A stretch of DNA of 64,000 nt from Modestobacter sp. DSM 44400 (GCF_900107175.1 NZ_FNOZ01000001.1:1-64000); one strand, 5' to 3'. Shown: positions 1 to 9,015, counted from the first letter of the stretch. The notes: generated by a model not told the origin, from the sequence alone. Translations and numbers: made by a program.

Positions 1-212
1 AGGGTCCGTGCGCTGCGCACCGGCCCACATCCACCAGGTTGGAGCACGGCTTCGCGATTACAGGGCGTCAACCACTGGTTCACTCACGTTGCACCTTCTG
101 ACCTCGCCCAGCGAGCCCGCACCGTCTGGCAGTACCGGCGCGACCCGCCTTCGTCGGGGCCGCTTGCCACCCATCCCGGCGTTCCCCGGAAAGGGCTGCC
201 CCCAGGCTTCGA

Positions 213-598
213 TCAGGCCGCTGCGACGGCCCAACGGAGGTGGTCTCTCACCACCCCTCGATCAACACAGCGCCTCGTGGCGCACAGCTCCGCCGCGAAG
301 AAAATCGACGCCTGACGCAAGATCTCATTCGCCTCGCGCAGCCGCCGGTTCTCCTTCTTCAGCGCCTTGATCTCCTCGGACTCTTCGCTGCTCACCCCGG
401 ACCCACCCCGGGCCGGGTGCCGTCATCGACCACGGCCTGCTCCACCCAGCGCCGCAGCGTCTCCCGGGCGAGGCCGAGCTGACCACCGACAGCGACGCAC
501 GCTGCGGTGACCGAGCCGTAGTCGCCCTCGTCGTCCCGGACCATCCGTACCGCCCGGTCCTTGACCTCGACGGGGTACCTCTTGGGCATGATCGCCAT
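213..598 (-). pseudogene. IS3-family transposase OrfA remnant
   Basis: Two adjacent minus-strand frames together give an IS3-type OrfA. The first part starts at MPKRYPVEVKDRAVRM (about 589) and carries the helix-turn-helix; the second starts at SSEESEEIKALKKENRRLRE and holds the leucine-zipper-like coiled coil ending in IFFAAEL. The join near 392-398 contains a near-perfect 11-bp tandem duplication (CCGGGGTG-type) that shifts the frame, so the protein is broken. No OrfB with a DDE core follows, so this is a dead fragment. Family assignment is by recognised motifs; the ends of the element were not found. Confidence 0.8.
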
Positions 599-619
599 CC
601 TCGCTCACAAGGAGGCGGC

Positions 620-1300
620 ATCAAACCCGTGACGGTTCACCGTGCTCGTCCACGTTGTCCGTCCGTGTGGACAAGCGCGCCTGGCCTGGGGGCACCATCG
701 ACGCCACGGTCAGTTCGGCTACTTGTCGCCGGGCTTGTGGCGGTGGGTAGCGGCGGCGGTGGCGGTGGCGGTCATCGCGGAACTGGTGAATGTCCTCCAT
801 TAACCCGTCTCAATCAACGAGACGGGGGCCGGCTACAGGTTGAATTTGAAAGTCCGTTGTGAGCTTGTGCCGATCCCGCACCTTGCCCGCTTTCCCGTCA
901 ACCCGCGTCCATCCGGCGCCCTGACGCAGCCGGCACGCTGATCCGGGTCGCAAGCGACGGCCGCGTCCAACACAAGCAGCAGTGCAGTCGCGACGCGATC
1001 TTGGTCCGCAGCCAGTCCGCAAGACGCTCAATCTCGGCAACGATCAGCCAACGGTGACAAACGCCGAAAGCGCAGTTCAGCAGCGCTTACCGTCGACGAC
1101 CGGAAGCATTCAGACGTCGGGAAGTAGTTCTGGGTCCTCGAACCCGACTTCTGAGCTCTCCCTGCGGCGACGGGCCGCGAGGGGCACCACACGATATAGC
1201 GCGCAGCATGACTGAGGCGGTGTCGGTACATCGAGTAACTCTATTGGATCGGTCGCTGCCGCGTCCGCTTGACCGCCGACAGAAGGAGGCCGAGTCTTAA
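620..1300. other. gene-free stretch between IS remnant and lsr2
   Basis: No convincing coding region is visible; the short ORFs here have no family resemblance. It holds a GGCGGT-rich run near 748-771, a hairpin at 804-826, and an AT-richer part (about 1170-1260) just before lsr2 that probably carries the lsr2 promoter, though no clear -10/-35 pair was seen. Confidence 0.5.
804..826. terminator. 8-bp hairpin, possible terminator
   Basis: CCCGTCTC and GAGACGGG form a perfect 8-bp stem with a 7-nt loop (aatcaac). There is no T-tract and no clear gene ends here, so a terminator role is only a suggestion. Confidence 0.3.
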
Positions 1301-1304
1301 GAAC

Positions 1305-1640
1305 ATGGCGAAGACAACGACGGTCGTCCTGGTTGATGACCTGAACGGCGACCCGGCCGACACAACCATTCGTTTCGGTCTGGACTCTCGCGAGTACGAG
1401 TTGGACCTGACTGACAAGAATGCTCAGGAACTCCGGGGGCTGTTCGACCGCTACATCTCGGCTGCGCGCAAGGTATCGGGAGCGCGCCGTCGGAGCACCG
1501 CTGGTCCGGCCAAACCGGCGTTCACTGCCGTCGACCCGGCCGCGGCCCGTGCCTGGGCGAAGGGCAAGGGCATCGACGTCTCATCGCGCGGACGCGTCAA
1601 GGCGGACGTGCTTGCGGCGTATCGGGCCGCTGGCAACTGA
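1305..1640 (+). CDS. lsr2: Lsr2 nucleoid-associated protein
   Basis: This 111-residue protein matches Lsr2, the actinobacterial H-NS-like factor that bridges DNA and silences AT-rich foreign genes. The N-terminal dimerisation domain (MAKTTTVVLVDDLNGDPAD, strands through about residue 60) is followed by a basic linker and a C-terminal DNA-binding domain with the AT-hook-like RGR (SSRGRVK, near residue 93). The ATG at 1305 is preferred over an upstream in-frame start because AGAAGGAGG lies at 1281-1289 and because Lsr2 proteins start MAK. It lies alone between IS debris and a membrane protein; a strong hairpin follows. Lsr2 near transposon remnants is noteworthy but common in actinobacteria. 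Confidence 0.95.
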   Translation: MAKTTTVVLVDDLNGDPADTTIRFGLDSREYELDLTDKNAQELRGLFDRYISAARKVSGARRRSTAGPAKPAFTAVDPAAARAWAKGKGIDVSSRGRVKADVLAAYRAAGN

Positions 1641-1656
1641 CTCACGTGGTTGCTTG

Positions 1657-1691
1657 GAGGCACCGGATCCCAGCGGTGGGTCCGGTGCCTC
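1657..1691 (+). terminator. lsr2 terminator hairpin
   Basis: GAGGCACCGGA and TCCGGTGCCTC form an 11-bp stem, extended by CCC/GGG beyond a one-base bulge, starting 17 nt after the lsr2 stop and followed by TTCG. Likely intrinsic terminator. Confidence 0.75.
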
Positions 1692-1794
1692 TTCGCGTCC
1701 GCAGCGCCGTCAGAAAGTCCCGCCCAAGATGCCCGCGGCAGCTGACCCCGCGCGGCAAGCGTGCGTCCTCCACGACCGTGGTCGTTCAAGACCG

Positions 1795-3030
1795 TCACTC
1801 GTTCGGCGGATGGGGCGGCACGGCGCTCAAAGCGCTGACGGTCGTCGCCTTCGTCGGCGACGTCCGTACGGGCGCATCCGAGCTTGGCTGGCCGAGCGGA
1901 CTGTCCCGTGGCTGGTGGGCCGGTCGACGGTCGGACGTGTGACCCTGCCGCTCAGTCCCGGCGCGTTCGGGACGCCCCACCGTGTAGGCGAGCTGCTCGA
2001 GCAGCGCAGCAGCGGCCTCCGGATTCTGGTGCACGGCCCGGCGCAGCTCCGGCGTCCCGGGCCCGGACTTTTTCAGCCTGCCCCGGCGATCGTGCAGCGG
2101 CACAGGCCACAGGGCCTGAATACCGGCGTTCAGGTGCGCTCCAAAGATGATCGCGAAGGCGATGAAGAAGGTGGCCAGCAGGAACGCGATGGGCGCGGCC
2201 AGGGCGCCGTAGGTGTAGCCAGTGCCGGTCAACCAGTCGAGATAGAGCCGCAACCCGGAAGCCCCGGCGAGGAACACCAGCAGGGCGAGCAGAGCCCCGG
2301 GCAGTCCGCGGTACCACGGTGGCTTGAGCGGTAGGGCCACCTTGTACAGCGTCGTGAGGGCCGCCAGCAGGACGAGGCCGATGACCGGGTAGTAGAGCGC
2401 AGCATAGGCCGTGCCCACCGCGCGTTCCGAGGAGCCGGGCAGGAGGGCGAGGACTCGCTCCGGTCCCAGCGCGACCAGGGGCAGGGCGATGATCCCAGTG
2501 ATCAAGCCGACGACATACATCAGCATCGCCAGCACGCGCTGCCACACGAGGTTGCGCACCTCGTACTGGTCGTGCGCGCGGGTGACGGCGTCGACGAACG
2601 CGGACATCGCCGACGAGCCTGACCAGAACGAGAGGAGAAACCCGATCGAGACGACCTCCCCACGGGCCGTGCTCAGGACGTCGGCCACGGTCGGGGCAAT
2701 GATCTCGTTCAAGGCGTTCTGGCTGAAGACTCCGCCGGTGAGCTCGATGATCCACTGTTGCACCGCCGCGACGGTGTCGGGTCCGAACACCCCGCCGACG
2801 TAGCCGAGGATGCCGAAAATCCCCAGCAGCAGCGGCGGCAGGGACAACGTCTGCCAGAACGCCGCCGCCGCCGACTCGCTGAAGATGTCACTGTTCCACG
2901 CGTGGCTTATCGTGCGCCCCAGCAGTCGGCGTGCGGCGCTGCGCCGCACGGGAGTGCGAACCGGCGAAACAGCCGCTTCGACCGCGGTCCCCGGGTCGGT
3001 GCCCGTTCGCTCGTTCCGCCCACCCAGCAT
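1795..3030 (-). CDS. YihY/BrkB family inner-membrane protein
   Basis: A 411-residue integral membrane protein of the YihY/BrkB (formerly 'ribonuclease BN' or virulence factor BrkB) family. The signature near the N-terminus, FSESAAAAFWQTLSLPPLLL, leads into about six hydrophobic segments, with conserved polar loops such as LSFWSGSSAMSAFVDAVTRA. The C-terminal 80 residues are hydrophilic and proline-rich. The start at 3030 (ATG, AGGA just upstream) is chosen because further upstream the frame runs into an IS3 remnant. The family's biochemical role is unsettled; lipid or envelope functions have been proposed. Confidence 0.85.
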   Translation of the reverse strand: MLGGRNERTGTDPGTAVEAAVSPVRTPVRRSAARRLLGRTISHAWNSDIFSESAAAAFWQTLSLPPLLLGIFGILGYVGGVFGPDTVAAVQQWIIELTGGVFSQNALNEIIAPTVADVLSTARGEVVSIGFLLSFWSGSSAMSAFVDAVTRAHDQYEVRNLVWQRVLAMLMYVVGLITGIIALPLVALGPERVLALLPGSSERAVGTAYAALYYPVIGLVLLAALTTLYKVALPLKPPWYRGLPGALLALLVFLAGASGLRLYLDWLTGTGYTYGALAAPIAFLLATFFIAFAIIFGAHLNAGIQALWPVPLHDRRGRLKKSGPGTPELRRAVHQNPEAAAALLEQLAYTVGRPERAGTERQGHTSDRRPAHQPRDSPLGQPSSDAPVRTSPTKATTVSALSAVPPHPPNE

Positions 3031-3112
3031 CGTCCTAGGATGCGCCCCGCCTGACCGCTCTGTCCCGCGCCAGGTCTGATGGAAGCTCTCAATCCAGGTG
3101 GGGATGAGAGAG

Positions 3113-3440
3113 ATGGCGGCACCGAAGGAGTACCCCGACGAGCTGCGGAAGCGAGCGATCTGGTTGGCGATCGGCGCTCGGCGGGATCCAGCGACTCGGA
3201 CCGGGGCGTTGCGGCGCATCGGCGAGCAACTGAGGATCAACCCCGAGACGATGCGCAACTGGCTCGCCCAGGCCGAGATCGACGAAGGGCCGGCCGGGCA
3301 CGACAACCGGTGACGGGCATCGGCTGGATGAGCGGGAGAACCGGGAGCTGCGGCGCTATCACCGAGTTCGCTCTCTGGCGCCCCATTGCCACCTGCCGCG
3401 GCTGTTACGCGTCCTGGCGGAGCTCCAACGCATGGGCTGA
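3113..3440 (+). pseudogene. IS3-family OrfA remnant (second type)
   Basis: MAAPKEYPDELRKRAIWL begins an IS3-type OrfA that keeps the helix-turn-helix RIGEQLRINPETMRNWLAQA, then a frameshift near 3290-3296 moves the expected continuation (PGTTTGDGHRLDERENRELRR) into the next frame. After ELRR the similarity ends and a stop follows at 3438-3440. It differs from the OrfA remnant at 213-598, so at least two different IS3-type elements once landed here. No OrfB is left. Confidence 0.75.
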
Positions 3441-3497
3441 CCGTCAGCCCGGGCCCGGTTCCCTCAGGACGCCGGGATCGCCGGCGTCACCCCGGGG

Positions 3498-4793
3498 TCA
3501 AGCGCTGGGGCGGACAGCGCCGATGTATCCCGACCAGTACATCGAGGTGACGTGGACGGTGGCTCCGCTCTGGGGCGCTTCCACGATTCGGCCGTTGCCC
3601 AGGTAGAGGGCGACGTGGTGGATGGTCGCCGGGTCAGTCACGTCGACCGCCCAGAACACCAGGTCCCCCAGTCGAAGGTCGGCGCGGGACACCCTGGGCG
3701 ACGCTTGGTATTGCGCGGTGCTGTTGCGCGGGATGCTGATGCCCGCCTGGGCGTAGGCGTAGCGGGTCAGGCCGGAGCAGTCGAAGCCGGTCACGCCGGC
3801 GTCGATGCCAAATCCGAGGCTGGGCCCGGTCAGCGACCCACCGCCCCAGGCGTAGCGCAGACCGACCGCGCTCAGCGCCGCGTCCAGCGCGGTGGCGGCC
3901 GCCGCGGTCGAGCCCGCCCCGACCGGGGGCAGGTCACCCTCCACCACCGAGCCGTCGGCGACTTGGACGGCGGCCTGGGCCGCGGCCTGCTGCCGGGTGT
4001 AGTCCTGGCCGGCAGCCGGGGCGCCCTCCAGTTCGGAGAGGGCGTCAAGGGCCTGCTGGAGCTGGTCCTGCATGACGGTCCGGTCGGACTCGAGGGCGGC
4101 GGTCCGCTGGTGGGCGGCCGCCTGCATGCCCTCGGCAGCGGTCAGTGCGTCGGCCGCCTGCTGCCGCAGGATGTTCGCCCGGGTGACCGCCGCGTGGGCG
4201 GCCTCTTCGGCCGCCACGGCCAGCCGCTGGACCCGGGCCAAGTCGAGCAGCACGTCGGCCCGGTGACCGCCCGCGGCGGCGAGCAGCGTGGCGCGTTCGA
4301 TGATTTGGGCCGGGTCCTTCATGTCCAGCATCGCCTGTAGGCCCGGTGCGGTGGTGCCCTGGATGTAGCTCGCCCGCGCGAAGGCGGCCAGCTCGGCGCG
4401 AGCCACGGTCAGCGCGGCGTCGGCGGCCCGTTCCGCCGCGGCAGCCGATTGTGCGGTGACTTGCGCTGTCTGGTACTCGGCCTGCTCCCCCTGGAAGGCG
4501 TCCAGCGAAATGGTCGCGGCGGCGTTAGCCGCGTCGACCTGGGCCTGGGCCTCGGCAAGCCGTGTGGACAGCTCGGTCAACCTCTGGACTGCGGCGTCCC
4601 GAGCCGCCTCCGCCGCGCCGATCTGCTCGTCACCGGGACCGGTCGGCGACGCCAAGGCCACCCCCGGGGCACCTGCGAGGCAGATGACGACGGCAGCGGC
4701 GACTGCCACCACGCAGGGCCTCGCCCGCGTCGGCCGTGCTCGTCCCAACCCGTCCCCCCGCACCCCGTGTGCCGCGTGCCGCGTGCCGCCCAT
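3498..4793 (-). CDS. secreted NlpC/P60 peptidoglycan endopeptidase
   Basis: A 431-residue exported cell-wall hydrolase. Residues 1-50 form a signal peptide with a twin-basic start and a hydrophobic core ending ALASP. Residues about 55-290 are Ala/Glu/Gln-rich coiled coil, as in RipA/RipC-like proteins, which keeps the enzyme inactive or positions it at the septum. The C-terminal NlpC/P60 domain has the catalytic Cys in TGFDCSGLTRYAYAQ and His in HHVALYLGNGRIVEAP. Such enzymes cut the D-Glu/mDAP bond of stem peptides during daughter-cell separation. The start at 4793 is the Met heading the signal peptide; the upstream in-frame extension lacks one. A 250-nt gene-free leader precedes it. Confidence 0.9.
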   Translation of the reverse strand: MGGTRHAAHGVRGDGLGRARPTRARPCVVAVAAAVVICLAGAPGVALASPTGPGDEQIGAAEAARDAAVQRLTELSTRLAEAQAQVDAANAAATISLDAFQGEQAEYQTAQVTAQSAAAAERAADAALTVARAELAAFARASYIQGTTAPGLQAMLDMKDPAQIIERATLLAAAGGHRADVLLDLARVQRLAVAAEEAAHAAVTRANILRQQAADALTAAEGMQAAAHQRTAALESDRTVMQDQLQQALDALSELEGAPAAGQDYTRQQAAAQAAVQVADGSVVEGDLPPVGAGSTAAAATALDAALSAVGLRYAWGGGSLTGPSLGFGIDAGVTGFDCSGLTRYAYAQAGISIPRNSTAQYQASPRVSRADLRLGDLVFWAVDVTDPATIHHVALYLGNGRIVEAPQSGATVHVTSMYWSGYIGAVRPSA

Positions 4794-5035
4794 GGCCGGC
4801 CGCCTTGTCACCTGACGGTAAGAGCAAAAGAAGATCACCGGGAGCTCTGGGGGCTCCGGCACTCGAACGGGTGACGCCTGGCCGGCGACTGGACAGCTCG
4901 GGACACTGGACCGTGCGCGACGGAAGGACACACGAAGCCCGGACGGGGGCCTATAGCCGAGCTGCTCCTGGTGCTGCTGGTCGTCACCGGCCGCACCCGA
5001 CCGGACGTCAGCGACGCCGTCGACCACCGGCCCGG
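4794..5035 (-). promoter_or_regulatory. long untranslated leader of the NlpC/P60 gene, possible riboswitch
   Basis: About 240 nt with no gene separates the hydrolase start from the IS30 remnant. On the minus strand it contains a short stem (GGAGC/GCTCC, 4840-4856) followed by CGGTGATC, loosely like one half of ydaO-type c-di-AMP riboswitches, which commonly precede wall-hydrolase genes in actinobacteria. The match is weak and only part of the motif was recognised. Confidence 0.25.
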
Positions 5036-5039
5036 CCGA

Positions 5040-5570
5040 TCCACGGGCCGTTCAACGGGACGTAGGCCAGCTCAACGTTGTTCTCGGTGCCCTGGGGAGG
5101 TACTCGCGGAGCAGCCCGTTGGTGTTCTCGTTGGTGCCGCGTTCCCAGGGTGAGTGGGAGTGGGCGAAGTAGACGTCCACGGCGGTGGCGAGGCTGAGGG
5201 CGGCGTGGCCGGCCATCTCGCTGCCCTGGTCCCAGGTGAGGGTCTTGACCAGCTGGGCGGGCATGCCGGCCACCGAGCCGATGAGGGCGTAGCAGGTGGT
5301 GGTGGCGTCTCGCTTGCCGCCGGGCAGGGCCACGGTGACGGTGTATCGGCTGGTCCGCTCGACCGGGGTGGCATCGCGGTCTTGCCGGCCTTGCCGATGA
5401 CCAGGTCGCCTTCCCAGGCGCCGGGCACGGCCCGGTCGGCGACGGTGTCGGGGCGGTCGTCGATGCTCCTCATGCCGACGATCCGGGCGCCTGGGGTGGA
5501 CTTACGCCCTCGCGGGCGGCGGGTGGCACGCCCGGAGCGCAGCAGGATGCCCTGGGCTGCGAGTGAGCCT
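5040..5570 (-). pseudogene. IS30-family transposase C-terminal remnant
   Basis: The catalytic half of an IS30 transposase is readable across shifted frames: LLRSGRATRRPRGRKSTPG and DRAVPGAWEGDLVIGK (first catalytic Asp) in one frame, then KTLTWDQGSEMAGHA (second Asp) and HSPWERGTNENTNGLLREYL (Glu) in another, then GTENNVELAYVPLNG in a third. At least two frameshifts (near 5370 and 5095) destroy it and the N-terminal domain is missing. It marks the left edge of the gene-poor region before the ABC-F gene. Confidence 0.85.
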
Positions 5571-5717
5571 GGAAGCCCTGGCCGAGGCGGCGACCGAGCA
5601 CCTCCGGCACGCGCGGACCGATCATCGACCGGCCGACGTCGGCGCCTGTCGCCGCGACCTCACCGCCCCGGGGGTGCCACGGCCGTGCCCTGCGTCGCCT
5701 GCCGCGGTCGACGGGGC

Positions 5718-7355
5718 TCAAGCCTCGCGGACCCGGCCGCCCTCGATTACCAGCCGGCGGGTGGTGTGCACCGCCTCCAGCATCCGCCGGTCGTGGGTCA
5801 CCAGCAGCAGCGTGCCCGCGTACCCGGCCAGCGCCTCCTCCAACTGCTCGATGGCCGGCAGGTCCAGGTGGTTGGTCGGCTCGTCGAGGACCAGCACGTT
5901 GACCGCACGGGCCTGCAGCAGCGCCAGCGCCGCCCGGGTCCGCTCACCCGGAGACAGGGTCGCGGCCGGGCGCACCACGTGGTCGGCGCGCAACCCGAAC
6001 TTGGCCAGCAGCGTGCGGACCTCGGCGTCGGGCAGGTCGGGCACCTCGGCGCCGAAGGCGGCCGACAGGGGCTCGTCGCCCAGGAACGGGCCGCGGACCT
6101 GGTCCACCTCCCCCAACCGCACACCGGCGCCCAGCGACGCCGACCCCTCGCTCAGCGGAGCCCGGCCGAGCAGCGCGGCGAGCAGGGTGGTCTTGCCGGC
6201 GCCGTTGCCGCCGGTGATCGCCAGCCGGTCACCCCAGTCGACCTGCAGGTCGACCGGGCCGAGGGAGAAGTTCCCGTGCCGGACGACGGCCCCGCGCAGG
6301 GTGGCCACCACCGCGCCGGCCCGGGGCGCGGCGGCGATCTCCATCTGCAGCTGCCACTCCTTACGCGGCTCCTCGACGACCTCCAGCCGCTCGATCCGCC
6401 GGTCGGTCTGCTTGGCCTTGGCCGCCTGCTTCTCCGAGGACGCCCGGTTGGCCGCCTTGATGTGCTTGTCGCCGTCCTTGGACTTCTTGATCGAGTCGCG
6501 CACGCCCTTGGCCATCCAGTTGCGCTGCATGCGCGCCCGGCCCTCCAGGCCGGCCTTGGTATCGGCGTACTCCTCGAACTCCTCGCGGGCGTGCCGGCGG
6601 GCCACCTCGCGCTCGACCAGGTACGCCTCGTAACCGCCGTCGTGCACCCGGACCAGCTGCTGGGCGAGGTCCAGTTCCACCACCCGGGTCACCGTGCGGG
6701 CGAGGAACTCGCGGTCGTGGCTGACCAGCACCACGCCGGCCCGCAAGCCTTCGACGAACCGCTCGAGCTGGTCCAGCCCGGCCAGGTCCAGGTCGTTGGT
6801 CGGCTCGTCGAGTAGCAGCACGTCGTAGCGGGACAGCAGCAGCGAGGCCAGGCCGACCCGGGCGGCCTGGCCGCCCGACAGCCCGGTCATCGGCGCCGAG
6901 AGCGCGACCCCGGGAGCCACTGAGGCGATCACCTCCTCGGCCCGTTCGGTCAGGTCGGCCCCGCCGAGGGCCAGCCAACGCTCCAGCGCGTCGCCGTAGG
7001 CATCCGCTGCACCGCCCTCCCCCGCGGCCAGCGCCTCGGTCGCGGCGTCCAGGGCGCGCTGGGCATCGGCGACGCCGGTGCGCCGGGCCAGCGCGTCGAC
7101 GACGGTCTCCCCCGGACGGCGCTCGTGTTCCTGTGGCAGGTAGCCGACGGTCGCGGTCGGCGGGCTGAGCACCACCGCACCGGACTCCGGCGGCAGCAGG
7201 CCGGCCAGCGTCTGCAGCAGCGTCGACTTCCCGGCGCCGTTGACGCCGACCAGCCCGACGACATCGCCGGGAGCGACGACGAGGTCGAGGTCGGAGAAGA
7301 GGGCACGGACGCCGTGGCCGGCGGCCAGCCCACGGGCGAGGAGAGTCGCGGACAC
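5718..7355 (-). CDS. ABC-F family ATPase
   Basis: A 545-residue soluble protein with two ABC ATPase domains and no membrane segments, the hallmark of ABC-F translation factors or ribosome-protection proteins. Domain 1: Walker A GVNGAGKST (residues 37-45), signature LSGGQAARV (about 157), Walker B LLLDEPTNDLDL (about 180). A long charged interdomain linker (about 235-325, rich in Lys/Arg) would reach into the ribosomal E site. Domain 2: GGNGAGKTT (about 385), LSPGERTRA (about 470), VLVLDEPTNHLDL (about 488). Members either tune translation or displace ribosome-targeting antibiotics; which applies here cannot be read from sequence. The upstream adenylate cyclase gene, same strand, lies 23 bp away across its stop. 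Confidence 0.9.
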   Translation of the reverse strand: MSATLLARGLAAGHGVRALFSDLDLVVAPGDVVGLVGVNGAGKSTLLQTLAGLLPPESGAVVLSPPTATVGYLPQEHERRPGETVVDALARRTGVADAQRALDAATEALAAGEGGAADAYGDALERWLALGGADLTERAEEVIASVAPGVALSAPMTGLSGGQAARVGLASLLLSRYDVLLLDEPTNDLDLAGLDQLERFVEGLRAGVVLVSHDREFLARTVTRVVELDLAQQLVRVHDGGYEAYLVEREVARRHAREEFEEYADTKAGLEGRARMQRNWMAKGVRDSIKKSKDGDKHIKAANRASSEKQAAKAKQTDRRIERLEVVEEPRKEWQLQMEIAAAPRAGAVVATLRGAVVRHGNFSLGPVDLQVDWGDRLAITGGNGAGKTTLLAALLGRAPLSEGSASLGAGVRLGEVDQVRGPFLGDEPLSAAFGAEVPDLPDAEVRTLLAKFGLRADHVVRPAATLSPGERTRAALALLQARAVNVLVLDEPTNHLDLPAIEQLEEALAGYAGTLLLVTHDRRMLEAVHTTRRLVIEGGRVREA

Positions 7356-7378
7356 CCGCTCATCGTGCCCGGGGCGCG

Positions 7379-8488
7379 TCAGCCGGCTGCGGGGTGCTCG
7401 GGTTCGGGCCGGTCGAGCACGTCGTCGGCGACCTCGAGCAGGTCCTCGAAGGCCGCCGTCCCCGCCACGTCGTCGTCCCCGGTCGCCCGGCGCCGCACCA
7501 GCCAGGGCTGCAGGTGGTCGTAGCCGCGCACCGAGACCCGGCGCAGCGGGCGCACCCGGTAGTCCTGGACGCCGCGCAGCCGCTGGGCGAGGGCCTCGTC
7601 GACCAGCACGGTGGAGTGCCGGGCGATGGAGGTCAGCCGGCTGGCCAGGTTCACCACCGGCGAGTACACGTCGCCCAGCCGGGTCAGCACCGGTCCGTAC
7701 GCCGCCCCGACCCGCAACGGCGGCCGGTCATCGGCGTCCCACTCGGTGGGCAGCCGGAGCCCGATCTCCACCGCGTCGACCGGGGACACGCAGGTGAACA
7801 GCACCCCGTCGCCCACGGTCTTGACCACCCGGCCGCGGTGCCGGGCGATGACGTCGGCGGCCAGGCCCTCGAAGTCCTCGACCATCCGGCCCAGCTCCAG
7901 GCCCCCCATGCCGCGGGTCCGGGTGGTGTAGCCGACCAGGTCGGCGAAGCCCACGGCGAGCTCCCGCCGGTCCACCCGCCCCGGCTCCGACAGGAACAGC
8001 CGGCCGGCGTTGGCGGCCAGGTGCCGGCGCCAGATGTAGTCCTGCAGCTCGCGCATCACCGGCAGCAGCAGCTCGGCGGACGCCACCGCGGCCTGCACGT
8101 CGGCGCCGGGGTCGGAGCCGGCCGTCTCGAGCGCCGGGGCCAGCATGTCGGTCTGCCAGTCGGCCAGCCTGGACAGCGACTGGCCCATAACCCGGGCGAT
8201 GGACGCCTCGGTCTCCGGACCCACGAACCCCGAGTCGATCAGCGCCTCGAGCCGGCCCAGGGCGGCGATGTCGGCGTCGGTGAACGCGGGGTCGTCGTCG
8301 GCGACGTCGGCGAAGCCCAGCGCCCGCCACAGCCGCTGGGTGCGCTCGGCCGGCATCCCGGCCAACTGGGCGACCTCCAGCCGGGTGTAGCGGCGCGGGC
8401 CCCCGAGCAGCAGCTCCTCGAGGTGTCCGGCCGCGGACTCAGGGGGGCCGGGTGCGCTGCCACCGGCAGCCCCGGGGTCGCCGGGCAA
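7379..8488 (-). CDS. class III adenylate cyclase, Rv1264-like
   Basis: A 369-residue nucleotidyl cyclase. Residues about 20-175 resemble the autoinhibitory, pH-sensing N-terminal domain of M. tuberculosis Rv1264 (RYTRLEVAQLAGMPAERTQR, LWRALGFADV). The catalytic domain follows with metal-binding Asp in VGFADLVGYTTRTRG (about 184), the substrate Lys and second metal Asp in VVKTVGDGVLF (about 223), and GDVYSPVVNLASRL (about 272), which supplies the adenine-selecting Asp plus the transition-state Asn and Arg. All key residues are present, so an active ATP-to-cAMP enzyme is expected. A short acidic tail follows. The next gene upstream on the same strand is a universal stress protein, 2 bp away, suggesting co-transcription. 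Confidence 0.9.
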   Translation of the reverse strand: MPGDPGAAGGSAPGPPESAAGHLEELLLGGPRRYTRLEVAQLAGMPAERTQRLWRALGFADVADDDPAFTDADIAALGRLEALIDSGFVGPETEASIARVMGQSLSRLADWQTDMLAPALETAGSDPGADVQAAVASAELLLPVMRELQDYIWRRHLAANAGRLFLSEPGRVDRRELAVGFADLVGYTTRTRGMGGLELGRMVEDFEGLAADVIARHRGRVVKTVGDGVLFTCVSPVDAVEIGLRLPTEWDADDRPPLRVGAAYGPVLTRLGDVYSPVVNLASRLTSIARHSTVLVDEALAQRLRGVQDYRVRPLRRVSVRGYDHLQPWLVRRRATGDDDVAGTAAFEDLLEVADDVLDRPEPEHPAAG

Positions 8489-8490
8489 CG

Positions 8491-8946
8491 TCAGTCCGTG
8501 GTGTGCACGACGAGCACGTCGACGGCCGAGCGCCGGGTGGCATCGGCGGGGACGGAGCCCAGCAGCCGGCCCTTGATGCGGTTGAGCCCGCGGTTGCCGA
8601 CGACGAGCAGGTCGGCCGCCGCCCGGTGAACGACGTCCAGCAGCGCCTCGACCGGCGACCCGACGACGGCGACCGTGGCGACCTCCCCGGCGCCGGCGGC
8701 GGCCGCCCGCTCACCGGCCGAGCGCACCGTCTCCTCCGCGGGCGAGGACCCCACCTGGTAGGCCTCATCGCCCAGGACGTCCCGGGTGCGCTGCAACTCC
8801 CGGTCGTCGGCCTCGGTGGGCAGGTAGGCGCAGGCGACGACCAGCCGGGCACCACGGGCCCCGGCCAGTGCGCCGGCCCGGGCGACGGCCCATGGGGGAG
8901 ACTCCGAGCCGTCGGTGCCGACGACCACCGTGCGGTAGGCGCTCAC
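8491..8946 (-). CDS. universal stress protein (UspA domain)
   Basis: A 151-residue single UspA domain. It begins VSAYRTVVVGTDGSESP, with the typical first strand and Asp, and ends with the ATP-binding motif G-2x-G-9x-GS in VVGNRGLNRIKGRLLGS followed by VDVLVVHT. The GTG at 8946 is the start; the longer open frame upstream is antisense to the next gene and is not coding. It precedes the adenylate cyclase by 2 bp. In mycobacteria some Usp proteins bind cAMP, so a cyclase-Usp pairing is functionally plausible, but that is inference. Confidence 0.9.
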   Translation of the reverse strand: MSAYRTVVVGTDGSESPPWAVARAGALAGARGARLVVACAYLPTEADDRELQRTRDVLGDEAYQVGSSPAEETVRSAGERAAAAGAGEVATVAVVGSPVEALLDVVHRAAADLLVVGNRGLNRIKGRLLGSVPADATRRSAVDVLVVHTTD

Positions 8947-9015
8947 GGCTCGGCAACCTACCCACGTCACGGTGGCCCCGGTGTGTCCGGGGTCTCCCGC
9001 CGCGGGCGAGCGAGG

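Noticed and set aside
748-771. GGCGGT-rich run as a functional repeat.
   Set aside because: Short, imperfect and typical low-complexity in GC-rich DNA.
5154-6815. A 553-residue plus-strand frame over the ABC-F gene.
   Set aside because: It is the mirror of the ABC-F gene in the GC-rich antisense frame, low in complexity and without motifs.
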